This document shows, one piece after another, positions 1-7,954 of a DNA stretch of 53,640 nt. The stretch spans positions 1 to 53,640 of the forward strand of contig CBFHHY010000011.1 in assembly GCA_965655795.1 (NCBI GenBank), given 5' to 3'. The translations under genes were made by a program, and so were the position numbers. The stretch's first letter is position 1; the number at the start of each line of letters is the position of its first letter. This DNA is from TMED14 sp002167805 (lineage in GTDB: Bacteria; Bacteroidota; Bacteroidia; Flavobacteriales; Schleiferiaceae). A model generated the notes under the pieces. It made no database searches and was not told the origin of the DNA. It worked only from the letters and a program-made list of their open reading frames with translations.

Positions 1-107
1 GTCTCTGTCAAAACAATACTTTCCGCTGAGGTCTCTTTCGTGCTGCTTACCAAAACACTCAGGGTGTCTGCCGCTGTGGCGGATGCATTGCGGTCTGCGT
101 CAGAAAC
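1..107. repeat. 107-bp exact direct repeat, edge copy
   Basis: Bases 1-107 are identical to 1963-2069. They encode the second copy of the VSDADRNAS module of the surface protein. The window starts inside this copy, so its real length is unknown. Identity ends sharply at base 107, where the protein sequence diverges. Confidence 0.95.
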
Positions 108-2222
108 TCTTATCCTCAATGTATCGCCCTGAGGATAGTTAAATGCTGTGCCTCCTGTAGCGTTTAGAAGCTCTAATATTCCAGATACATTTAACGATGT
201 TGGAGTTCCATCGATAGTATCTACATAACCGGCATAGTTTACAAATCCTTTTAATGCATCATCATACTCATCATGGATTACTGAGATATTCTTCGGGTTT
301 GCTCCTGCATTCATCTCTGCAGTCGCTGAGTCTCCCCAGAAGTTATATCTCGCATCTTGACTAGCGGCAACGCTCTTTGATACAAGGTTTATGATATCAT
401 GCCCATTGTTTTCATAAATATTATTGCCATTGATTACCGCATCAACGCTACCATTTAGCACGACGCCACCAATACCATAGCTGGCATTCACTGAAGAAGT
501 TGGACTAGACCACTTACCATTATAGCGAATGGTATTGTTTTTAAGTGTATCGGTGCCCGGATAATTTGAGGATGCATCCAAAAGCACACCATTAAATTGA
601 TTACCGCTCCAGGTATACCTTCCCGCATGCTCAACGGTATTGCCAATAATATTCGCACTACCATTGTACTTATATATACCATTATAATACGTTGAGTCTA
701 TCGTGTTATTTTCTACATGCCACTTACTTGATCTTGCTGAATATAGATATAATCCATAACGAGTAGATAACGTGGTATTGTTGTTTACCGTAGCCCTCGA
801 TGGCGCCTGACCGTTAAGCTGAACTCGAATACCATCACCATTTACGTTTCGCCCTTGAACACTATTGTTCGATACGGTTACATGAATGCTATCCATTGAT
901 AAGCCGTAGTTATAATGTCTAACCTCTAGCTCTGCATTACTGTTCCTGTGGACCGTATTGTTTGAAACATCTATATAAGCCGCATACTGAGCAGAACTAC
1001 TGCTAACTTCTGAGTTTGCATCTACTTCTATATAACCATAATGCATCGTGTTATTCTTAACACTTAATTTCATGCGTCGCTGATCGCTGCTGCCCCTTTG
1101 ATCACCCTTTACGTAAAGACGATCTGTACCAGATGATCGATCATTATGAAATATATTATTTTCAACCTTCTTGTACGCGCTCCTTCCGTAAGAATAAAAT
1201 TCTCCATTATACACTCTGTTATTCGTGAACTCTACAGGACGGAAACTCCAATACTCATCACAGTAATATGCAGCACCACCCGCTCGGAAAACAGAATTAT
1301 GAACCTTTATCGAGTCTCGCGATAATGAGTTGCCCCAACCCCAAGAGATATTATTGAAATATTCCGAAGAATAGTCATCCGCAGAAATCGCTTTTATATA
1401 GTGTGCTATTTTCGCATAGCTAATATCTATCGATCCTACTTTGTCCCAGTTGGATGAATAAGTCGATGGCATTTCATTTGTATTTGCATCGTAAGAAAAA
1501 ATACCGTACCAGTCTCCAGACGCTGGATTTTGTGCGTTAGAAATAAAGGAAATAGAATCTGTCGCATTACCGTTCGCCTTAAGTGTTCCAGAAACGCGGA
1601 TCTCAATCCTGTTTTGATCCTCTCCTGCAGACATGTCGTCGCTTTTTGCCTTGAAACGAACACTCGCTCCTGGCTCAATAGTAAGAGTTACGGAGTCTGG
1701 AATAATGACGTCTCCCGTTAAGAAGTAGGGACTGTTCGCTTTTGTCCACGTCGTATTGCTCATAATAAAGCCCGAAGGAACTTCTGTCATTCCGTAGAAT
1801 GAAGTGGATGTTAATGTAGATGCATTGCCAAAGTCATCAGCAGGGTCATTATAATTTACCGTAACCATATCTCCCGCATCTACCTGCAAAGCGCCGTCTT
1901 TCGCTACCGCACCCGTTGGGTCAAACAATACCGAAGCAGAGAAAACGCCCGTGCTTACACCCGTCTCTGTCAAAACAATACTTTCCGCTGAGGTCTCTTT
2001 CGTGCTGCTTACCAAAACACTCAGGGTGTCTGCCGCTGTGGCGGATGCATTGCGGTCTGCGTCAGAAACATTGATGAATAATGAGCTCCCTTGCGCATAA
2101 TTCGCAACGCTAGATCCCGCTGAATCTACGAGGCTTAGCACTCCCGTATTTTGAGCAGCTAAGGAAAAACTAAAGAAAAAAGAGATAGCCAAAAGGCCTA
2201 GTAGGGGGTAAAGCTTTTTCAT
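1..2222 (-). CDS. Secreted beta-helix surface protein, 5' part (partial)
   Basis: The minus-strand frame is open from ATG at 2222 to the window edge: 740 codons plus two bases with no stop, so the gene continues outside. A signal peptide (basic MKK, hydrophobic core, cleavage near residue 24 after SLAAQ) marks export. Residues about 27-134 form a beta-sandwich-like module with the motif SDADRNAS, a DTLSVLVSS strand and LTETGVSTGVF, a module type repeated in large bacterial surface proteins. Residues about 210-650 hold a ladder of short NN-containing rungs (SNNTV, VENNTI, GNNIYENNG) typical of right-handed parallel beta-helices. A second copy of the module begins near residue 680. A surface role is inferred. 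No C-terminal sorting domain can be seen because the gene is cut. A 7-of-8 match to the TAnnTTTG box lies about 33 bp upstream (2255-2262). Confidence 0.85.
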   Translation of the reverse strand, partial: MKKLYPLLGLLAISFFFSFSLAAQNTGVLSLVDSAGSSVANYAQGSSLFINVSDADRNASATAADTLSVLVSSTKETSAESIVLTETGVSTGVFSASVLFDPTGAVAKDGALQVDAGDMVTVNYNDPADDFGNASTLTSTSFYGMTEVPSGFIMSNTTWTKANSPYFLTGDVIIPDSVTLTIEPGASVRFKAKSDDMSAGEDQNRIEIRVSGTLKANGNATDSISFISNAQNPASGDWYGIFSYDANTNEMPSTYSSNWDKVGSIDISYAKIAHYIKAISADDYSSEYFNNISWGWGNSLSRDSIKVHNSVFRAGGAAYYCDEYWSFRPVEFTNNRVYNGEFYSYGRSAYKKVENNIFHNDRSSGTDRLYVKGDQRGSSDQRRMKLSVKNNTMHYGYIEVDANSEVSSSSAQYAAYIDVSNNTVHRNSNAELEVRHYNYGLSMDSIHVTVSNNSVQGRNVNGDGIRVQLNGQAPSRATVNNNTTLSTRYGLYLYSARSSKWHVENNTIDSTYYNGIYKYNGSANIIGNTVEHAGRYTWSGNQFNGVLLDASSNYPGTDTLKNNTIRYNGKWSSPTSSVNASYGIGGVVLNGSVDAVINGNNIYENNGHDIINLVSKSVAASQDARYNFWGDSATAEMNAGANPKNISVIHDEYDDALKGFVNYAGYVDTIDGTPTSLNVSGILELLNATGGTAFNYPQGDTLRIRVSDADRNASATAADTLSVLVSSTKETSAESIVLTE
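1963..2069. repeat. 107-bp exact direct repeat, internal copy
   Basis: This copy is identical to bases 1-107 and encodes residues about 52-87 of the surface protein. The offset between copies is 1962 bp, a multiple of three, so the reading frame is kept. Confidence 0.95.
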
Positions 2223-2386
2223 AAATGATGTGTTCAAAAAGATTTTAAGAACATTAAAAGTAAGAAGAAATGACTCCAGCTTGGATATAATTGGATTGGC
2301 TAAAGCTGAAAATATAGTTGTTTTAAATAACAAGTAGTTACAGGCACTTTACGCATTTTTGAAAAAATTATTCATGTAAAATGACA

Positions 2387-2408
2387 TTATTAAATCGTTA
2401 TTAAATCG
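2387..2408. repeat. Tandem 11-bp repeat, two copies
   Basis: TTATTAAATCG occurs twice head to tail just beyond the 3' end of the membrane-protein gene that ends at 2419, inside the 196-bp A+T-rich spacer before the surface-protein gene. No function is apparent. Confidence 0.6.
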
Positions 2409-2418
2409 TAAAATTCAA

Positions 2419-3114
2419 TTATTTAACCTCTTTAAAGCCTCTAAAGGCTAAAGAAAATAGAAAGAATAAAACAACAACTGCGGCCTCCATTCCGATCAAA
2501 TAAAAAGGCCATTCACCTTGAACAAGTGGATGATTCACTGGTGGGGGTTGATTGACATACCAGTAATTTGAACCGAGACTCGCATTGATAGCCATCATTA
2601 TAAACCCCGAAATATTTGTAATTAATATAGTGCGCCAAAAGGTGCCAGAGGGGAGCCTTTCGCCACCCCGAACCATGAGGTAAATGGGAACCAAGACCAC
2701 AAAACTGTGTGCTAAGTAAAACTGAAGAATATAAGGCCATGTGGGCTCTGAGGATAAGGCGGGAGTGAGAAATGCTTGGATACCTCCCAAGGGGCCCCAG
2801 AAAACCAGAATTGGAAAAACCTTACGTACATCAAAAACCAGAAAAGCGAAAAGCATCAACTGACTAACCCCACACATATGCAGCGGTAAACTTTCCTGCA
2901 GTGTGAATGTTCCGTCAGAGATCGAGGACACCCAGTAAAATGCCTGATTCAGAAAAATTATAATTCCCAAAATCTTCTTCCATTGTATCCATTTTTTAGA
3001 CCCTTCTTTCGGGGCTAAAAAAAATAAGAAGACAGCCATCAAAGCCAAAACGGCAAACCCGACAAACCAGAAAAAACTCCCAAACTCAATAGCAGTCATG
3101 GTTAGTGATTCCAT
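2419..3114 (-). CDS. TMEM164/YwaF-like (TIGR02206-type) integral membrane protein, copy 2
   Basis: This 231-residue protein has about six or seven hydrophobic segments. It carries the family features LHMCG (Cys81), a His in a membrane segment (AHSFV, His136), a NYWYVNQPP loop and a GEWPFYLIG C-terminal motif. These fit the YwaF/TMEM164 family. Human TMEM164 has been reported as a phospholipid acyltransferase that uses a membrane Cys and His; here the Cys-His spacing is 55 residues. The bacterial function is not established. It lies 3 bp after a clear paralogue (3118-3828), so the two are probably co-transcribed. Assignment to the family is solid; acyltransferase activity is inference. Confidence 0.75.
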   Translation of the reverse strand: MESLTMTAIEFGSFFWFVGFAVLALMAVFLFFLAPKEGSKKWIQWKKILGIIIFLNQAFYWVSSISDGTFTLQESLPLHMCGVSQLMLFAFLVFDVRKVFPILVFWGPLGGIQAFLTPALSSEPTWPYILQFYLAHSFVVLVPIYLMVRGGERLPSGTFWRTILITNISGFIMMAINASLGSNYWYVNQPPPVNHPLVQGEWPFYLIGMEAAVVVLFFLFSLAFRGFKEVK

Positions 3115-3117
3115 TTT

Positions 3118-3828
3118 TTAATTTTTTTCACCACGTATGATACTTCTCCAAAAAATTCCAGTTAGTACCAGATAATGGGCTGTTCCAAATAAAATAAAGC
3201 CGATAAGATAATACGGCCAATCACCTATTATGAGTGGGTTTTCTACAGCGGGTGCCTGGCATAAAAACATATAATTTCCACCCGTTATATGATTAACAAA
3301 GCCAACCGGAATCATTAATAAGAGATTCAGAGATAATACTTTTAACCAAGTCCATCTTCCAATACGCATACCATGAACAAAGAAATAATAAAGTGGGATG
3401 ATGATAATTCCGCCATGCACAACATAATATTCAATAAACATGTATGTGGTTTCTCCAGAAGTAAGCTCTGGAGTTAGTAAAGAATAAAATCCGCCAACAA
3501 TTCCCCAAAAGAAGAGAGGGTAAAATGCCCAGCGAACTCCAAAAGCTAAAAGCAAAATGCTTAACATTCTACTAAAGCCGCAAAGATGCAGCTCAAGATT
3601 GTCCATAAAATTCCACAAATTCTCCTGAACTAGATGAAAATGCTTGCCGATTAAAAGAGCAATTAATGCGCCCCCCCATATCTTTTCAAAAACAGCTCGT
3701 TGACTCTTGTTCAATAATTTACTAGCCGCAACCACTATTAATAAATAAATGGAAAAGATTCCAATGCCAACAAGCCACTCTTTTGAAAACGGCTCGTATA
3801 CAGCGTGCTCAATTTGTAAAAAATTCAT
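3118..3828 (-). CDS. TMEM164/YwaF-like (TIGR02206-type) integral membrane protein, copy 1
   Basis: This 236-residue polytopic protein is paralogous to the gene that follows it. Shared landmarks are LHLCG (Cys83), a membrane His (VHGG, His138), FFWGIVGG, GGNYMFLCQAPAV and GDWPYYLIG. The Cys-His spacing (55) is the same in both copies, as expected if both keep the same active-site arrangement. Divergence elsewhere is substantial, so the duplication is not recent. A 7-of-8 TAnnTTTG-like box (TACTTTTA) lies at 3859-3866. The upstream gene on the same strand is a crotonase, ending 45 bp away, so these genes may form one transcript. Confidence 0.75.
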   Translation of the reverse strand: MNFLQIEHAVYEPFSKEWLVGIGIFSIYLLIVVAASKLLNKSQRAVFEKIWGGALIALLIGKHFHLVQENLWNFMDNLELHLCGFSRMLSILLLAFGVRWAFYPLFFWGIVGGFYSLLTPELTSGETTYMFIEYYVVHGGIIIIPLYYFFVHGMRIGRWTWLKVLSLNLLLMIPVGFVNHITGGNYMFLCQAPAVENPLIIGDWPYYLIGFILFGTAHYLVLTGIFWRSIIRGEKN

Positions 3829-3873
3829 GTCTTTAATTGTTTAGGCGACGTGAATGTATAAAAGTATTTTGAA

Positions 3874-4644
3874 CTAGAAGTTAGGTTTGCGTTTTTCGAT
3901 AAAAGCTTTTGTCCCTTCTGCAAATTCTGCAGATCCGAACCTCTCCCCAAATTCTTTAATTTCAGAATCAAAACCCTGACCGCCCTCTAAAGTCGAATTT
4001 ACCACTCTAATTATAGCTGCTTGAGCATCTCCAGAATTCTTTATGAATGAATTCGCCATTTTTAAACTTTCCATCATCAGCGCTTCCGGATCGCAAACTT
4101 TATTTACCAAACCATATTTTTCTGCAGTATCTGAATCTATCATCTTGGCAGAAAACATCATTTCCAATGCTTTTCCTTTGCCAATTAGCTGAACAAGCCT
4201 TTGAGTTCCTCCATAACCAGGAATTACTCCCAAGGAAGACTCGGGTAGGCCAATTTTTGCTGTAGCTGAGGCTATTCTTACATGACAAGCCATCGCCAGC
4301 TCAAGGCCGCCACCAAGAGCAAACCCATTAATTGCAGCTATGTATGGTTTTGTTGCGTTAGATATTCTATTAAATAGAGAGGTGTGACCAGTGGCAGAAA
4401 GAGCTCTGCCCTCTTCCTTGTTGAAGTCCTTAAACTCCATAATGTCTGCGCCCGCAACAAAGCTTTTCTCTCCTTCGCCTGTAAGAATAACAACTCTAAC
4501 ATCATTGTTTTCGTCAAGAAACTCAACAGCTCGATGAAGCTCCTTTATCATTTCTTTATTTAATGCATTTAGCGCTTTAGGGCGATTCAATTTTAATGTT
4601 GCTATTCGGTCTTGAATAAATAGATTTAAATGACTGAATTTCAT
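3874..4644 (-). CDS. Enoyl-CoA hydratase/isomerase family protein (crotonase)
   Basis: This 256-residue crotonase-fold protein has normal family length. Oxyanion-hole segments are AGADI (65-69) and ALGGGLE (109-115). Both catalytic glutamates of hydratases are present, Glu115 (GGGLE) and Glu135 (LPES), with the 20-residue spacing seen in mitochondrial enoyl-CoA hydratase. It should hydrate trans-2-enoyl-CoA to 3-hydroxyacyl-CoA in the cytoplasm, in beta-oxidation or a related route. It is far from the paa cluster in this window but is a formal candidate for the PaaF-type hydration step missing there. Exact substrate is unknown. Confidence 0.85.
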   Translation of the reverse strand: MKFSHLNLFIQDRIATLKLNRPKALNALNKEMIKELHRAVEFLDENNDVRVVILTGEGEKSFVAGADIMEFKDFNKEEGRALSATGHTSLFNRISNATKPYIAAINGFALGGGLELAMACHVRIASATAKIGLPESSLGVIPGYGGTQRLVQLIGKGKALEMMFSAKMIDSDTAEKYGLVNKVCDPEALMMESLKMANSFIKNSGDAQAAIIRVVNSTLEGGQGFDSEIKEFGERFGSAEFAEGTKAFIEKRKPNF

Positions 4645-4718
4645 ACTTTTATTTTGGTATTTAAATTTACCCTAATTGGGATATCATTTTATCAAATATA
4701 CCTAACGATAAACCGCCT

Positions 4719-5564
4719 GTGAAAAAACATATTCAACGTTGGCTTCAAGACAAAATAGGGATTGGCCAAAATAGAGATCAAATAAAAGTTCTAGAAAATA
4801 AAATTGCTTCATTGTCTCTTCTTTTTGAATGGTCCTCGGGGCCTCTAATTCAAGTTCCAATAGGCTTAATCGAAAAAACCAAAGAGACCCTTAAAGAAGA
4901 GTATCAGTCTGTAAATTTCCAAATAAGTAGAAACGATGCCATGTTTCGTTATCCTTTGCAGGTTCATGGGGCTATGCCATTTAAAATTCTCAAAGAATAC
5001 TTTCATACAGGAGCTGAAGCCGCTGATTATATTTATAGCATCGCGCCAAAGGCAAAAAAGATTCTTGACTTCGGGTGCGGCTACGGTAGAGTTAGTCGAT
5101 TTTTAAAAGTTCGATTCCCTGAAGCAGAGCTTTTGGTTAGTGATCCCAAAAAGTCTGCAATGGATTTTCAGATTGAAAATCTAAAGACTATTGCCGACGA
5201 ACATAGCCCTGTAAATTTAATTTTTGCTGGGAGTGTATTTACTCACCTGCCTAAAAAGCTTTTTCAAAATAGTTTACATGAATTAATGACCCGACTTATT
5301 GAGGGGGGGGCGCTTGTACTCACGCTCCACCCATTTATTGATAATGAATTTTCTATTTATCCATTTACTGAGGAAGCTGCACTTACGGGCCTTGATGACC
5401 CCATAGATAGCGGGGTTTATGGTTCCGTTTATTGCTCAAAAGAGTTTTTGGAGTTTTGTGTTTATTCTCATACTGAGGGAAATCTATTTAAATGCTCCAT
5501 TGATGATTCATCATCTTTTGGAGGGACCCAACAGTATATAATTATCGAGCGCTTAAATCGCTAA
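4719..5564 (+). CDS. Class I SAM-dependent methyltransferase
   Basis: This 281-residue cytoplasmic protein starts at GTG 4719. The Rossmann-type SAM-binding motif I is LDFGCGYGR (116-124), followed by an acidic strand end (LLVSDPKK) and the segment FAGSVFTHLPKK, which fits the motif II/III region. The first about 95 residues are not part of the methyltransferase core and I do not recognise them. The substrate cannot be told. The gene is convergent with the histidine kinase gene and overlaps its 3' end by 4 bp. It contains a run of eight G (5303-5310). Confidence 0.75.
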   Translation: MKKHIQRWLQDKIGIGQNRDQIKVLENKIASLSLLFEWSSGPLIQVPIGLIEKTKETLKEEYQSVNFQISRNDAMFRYPLQVHGAMPFKILKEYFHTGAEAADYIYSIAPKAKKILDFGCGYGRVSRFLKVRFPEAELLVSDPKKSAMDFQIENLKTIADEHSPVNLIFAGSVFTHLPKKLFQNSLHELMTRLIEGGALVLTLHPFIDNEFSIYPFTEEAALTGLDDPIDSGVYGSVYCSKEFLEFCVYSHTEGNLFKCSIDDSSSFGGTQQYIIIERLNR

Positions 5565-7000
5565 AGCTTAACCAATGGTATGGAAAAAACAAATTCTGTT
5601 CCGTCTCCACCTGTAGAATCCACCCAAATTCGACCCTGAAAGGACTCTATTATCGTTTTCACAATCGCTAAACCTAGGCCTGTTCCTCTTGATTTTGTGG
5701 TGAATTGAGGAACAAAGACCTGAGACCGAAGGTCTGGGTCAATTCCTATTCCGTTGTCACGAACAAATAAAATGGCATTTTCATCATCCTCATGAATTCC
5801 AAATGAAACAAGTGGTTTTCTTCCTCTGGGAACGGCTTCAAAAGCGTTGTTTAAAAGATTGTTTAACACCCGTAACAATTGGTTTTGATTTGCCAAAACT
5901 AGATATTGTCCTGACTCGGGAACAAGAAGAGTTGCATTTGGATACGCGGCCGCACATTCCCTTAAGAGCTCCCGTAAATCAATGTTCTTCCGATTCTCAG
6001 AAGAAATATTAGTTAGCTGACTAAAATCCCCAGCAACCTGAGCCATTGCATCAATTTGAGCCAACATTCCCTCTGAAAACTCTTTTATAGATTCTTTTGT
6101 TTGGTCTTCCGCCTTTAGGGCATGCATTTGAGTCATCAATCGCATGGGCGTTAGCGGATTTTTTATCTCATGGGCAACTTGTTGTGCGATCTCTTTCCAA
6201 GCGCTTTCTTTTTCTGCTTGAGCCAGTGCTTTTGCGTTTTTTTCAACAACATCAATCATTCTGTTATACTCACTAACCAACTTCCCTATCTCATCTTTTG
6301 AGCTCCATTTAACTTTTGGATCACCACCTTTTGCTGAGCTCCTCATAGCGTCAGAGACTGCCTCAAGACCTTTGGTTATACTTTTTGACAACAGGTATGC
6401 AAATAATGTGGCAGACAAGAACAGTAGCCCGTTTAAGAGTGCCAAAGAGCGGTAAAACTTCTGGTCTTTTAAAGGTAAATTCACGCCATCACTATAGGGT
6501 ACAACCATTACAGCTAAAGGAATTTCATTTGAGCCTTTAATTTCAGATGCATACATCAATACTTCTCTTGCATCATCCGATTTTAAAAGAACCGCCTCAT
6601 CACGTTGATAATTCAAATCTTCAGGAATTTGAGGCGGAAAAGTGACTACTTCATCTAATTCTGAACTAGAGCTAATTAATAAATCTCCTGACATTGAATA
6701 TAGGGCAACATCCATATTATGGATATCAGCAATTGCAGATAACTCCGAGTCAAAAACATTCAAAGCATCTTCTCGGCTTTTTAAATCATCAATGTTTCTT
6801 TCAAGTTCACGAGAAAGGTGAGCTGCTATTGCCTTTTCTTTTCTGGCCAGCCTCTCTCTACGATATTCAGTCTTTTCTTCTTTAAAGTATAATTCTAAAA
6901 TCTTCATAGATGACCCAAAGCCTATTAAAACAAGCGTCAGCATCGCCAAGAGTATTCTCGCAGGAAGGTTTATGATCGGTAAACGAAAAGAAAGGGCCAT
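5561..7000 (-). CDS. NtrY-like sensor histidine kinase
   Basis: This 479-residue membrane kinase has a TM segment at about 17-36, an extracytoplasmic sensor region to about 185, and a second TM at about 187-206. A HAMP linker (about 207-255) follows. The HisKA phospho-acceptor is His277 (AHEIKNPLTPMR). The ATPase domain shows the N box (LNNLLNNAFEAV, about 379-390), G1 DNGIGI (415-420) and G2 GTGLGL (439-444). HEIKNPLTP followed by a Met/Gln-rich helix is typical of NtrY-type kinases. All catalytic motifs look intact. No response regulator is encoded nearby, so it is an orphan kinase here and its signal and partner are unknown. Confidence 0.85.
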   Translation of the reverse strand: MALSFRLPIINLPARILLAMLTLVLIGFGSSMKILELYFKEEKTEYRRERLARKEKAIAAHLSRELERNIDDLKSREDALNVFDSELSAIADIHNMDVALYSMSGDLLISSSSELDEVVTFPPQIPEDLNYQRDEAVLLKSDDAREVLMYASEIKGSNEIPLAVMVVPYSDGVNLPLKDQKFYRSLALLNGLLFLSATLFAYLLSKSITKGLEAVSDAMRSSAKGGDPKVKWSSKDEIGKLVSEYNRMIDVVEKNAKALAQAEKESAWKEIAQQVAHEIKNPLTPMRLMTQMHALKAEDQTKESIKEFSEGMLAQIDAMAQVAGDFSQLTNISSENRKNIDLRELLRECAAAYPNATLLVPESGQYLVLANQNQLLRVLNNLLNNAFEAVPRGRKPLVSFGIHEDDENAILFVRDNGIGIDPDLRSQVFVPQFTTKSRGTGLGLAIVKTIIESFQGRIWVDSTGGDGTEFVFSIPLVKL

Positions 7001-7069
7001 TCAAAAAATTGGTTTCAAAAGACAATGATAACCACAAAGAGGCAATAAACGAATAGAAAAAAACTTATA

Positions 7070-7930
7070 TCAACTGTTTAATGCTTCTGCCCCACCCACA
7101 ATTTCTAGTATTTCGTTGGTGATCGTGGCCTGACGAGCTTTGTTGTATTTCAACTTCAAATCATCTCTCATGTTGGTGGCGTTGTCTGTCGCCTTGTGCA
7201 TTGAGGTCATCCTTGCGCCATGTTCTGAAGCTTGAGAGTCTAATAGAGCCTTATAAACTTGAGTTTTTATACTTAGTGGTATTAATTCATCAAGCAACTT
7301 TTGCTGGTCTGGCTCATAAATATAGTCGGCCACTTCATTATTCTCTTTTGGAGCTTCAACAAATGGAAGGAGTTGCTCTTCTTGCAAAATCTGAACAGCG
7401 GCATTTCTAAACTGATTGTATACCATTATTACTTTATCATATTTTCCTGATAAGTAATTTTCCATGGCAATTTGGGCAATCGCCTCCGCCCCTTCGAACG
7501 TTACACCATTAACCACATCAATATTCTCACCTTCAACTTTTCCTGTCTTAGAAAGAAGATCTCTTGATTTTTTCCCAATTGCAAAAAACTTCACTTCTAA
7601 ACCTTGCTTTTCTAATTTTTGAGACAAGGCTATTGACTTTTTTATTACCGAAGAGTTAAACGCACCACAAAGTCCTCTGTTTGCGGTTAAAGACAATATA
7701 AGAACTCTATTCTCTTTTCTTTTCTTAAAAAAAAGATTCTCCGATGAGTCTACAACCGAAGAAACATTGCCCATCAAAAGAGTCAGTTTTTGAGAATAGG
7801 GACGCATTTGAACAATTGCATCCTGCGCTCTTTTAAGCTTTGCAGCAGAAACCATTTTCATAGCAGAAGTAATCTGCATCGTGCTGGACACTGACGTAAT
7901 TCGGGTTCTGAGGTCCTTTAAATTAGCCAT
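7070..7930 (-). CDS. atpG: F-type ATP synthase gamma subunit
   Basis: This 286-residue protein begins MANLKDLRTRITSVSSTMQI and ends in the conserved NEILEIVGGAEAL helix. These are the N- and C-terminal coiled-coil helices that form the rotor shaft. GAFNSSVIKK and the central Rossmann-like domain fit the family and the length is normal. It is the last gene of the minus-strand ATP synthase operon, 24 bp after atpA. It couples proton flow through the c-ring to catalysis in the alpha/beta head, on the cytoplasmic face of the inner membrane. In Bacteroidota atpD and atpC are commonly elsewhere, and none follows here. Confidence 0.96.
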   Translation of the reverse strand: MANLKDLRTRITSVSSTMQITSAMKMVSAAKLKRAQDAIVQMRPYSQKLTLLMGNVSSVVDSSENLFFKKRKENRVLILSLTANRGLCGAFNSSVIKKSIALSQKLEKQGLEVKFFAIGKKSRDLLSKTGKVEGENIDVVNGVTFEGAEAIAQIAMENYLSGKYDKVIMVYNQFRNAAVQILQEEQLLPFVEAPKENNEVADYIYEPDQQKLLDELIPLSIKTQVYKALLDSQASEHGARMTSMHKATDNATNMRDDLKLKYNKARQATITNEILEIVGGAEALNS

Positions 7931-7954
7931 TATTCTCGTTTACTCTTTTTTATT

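Noticed and set aside
488..1721. Short open frames within the left surface-protein gene
   Set aside because: They lie in other frames of a long continuous coding frame with a signal peptide and have no features of their own.
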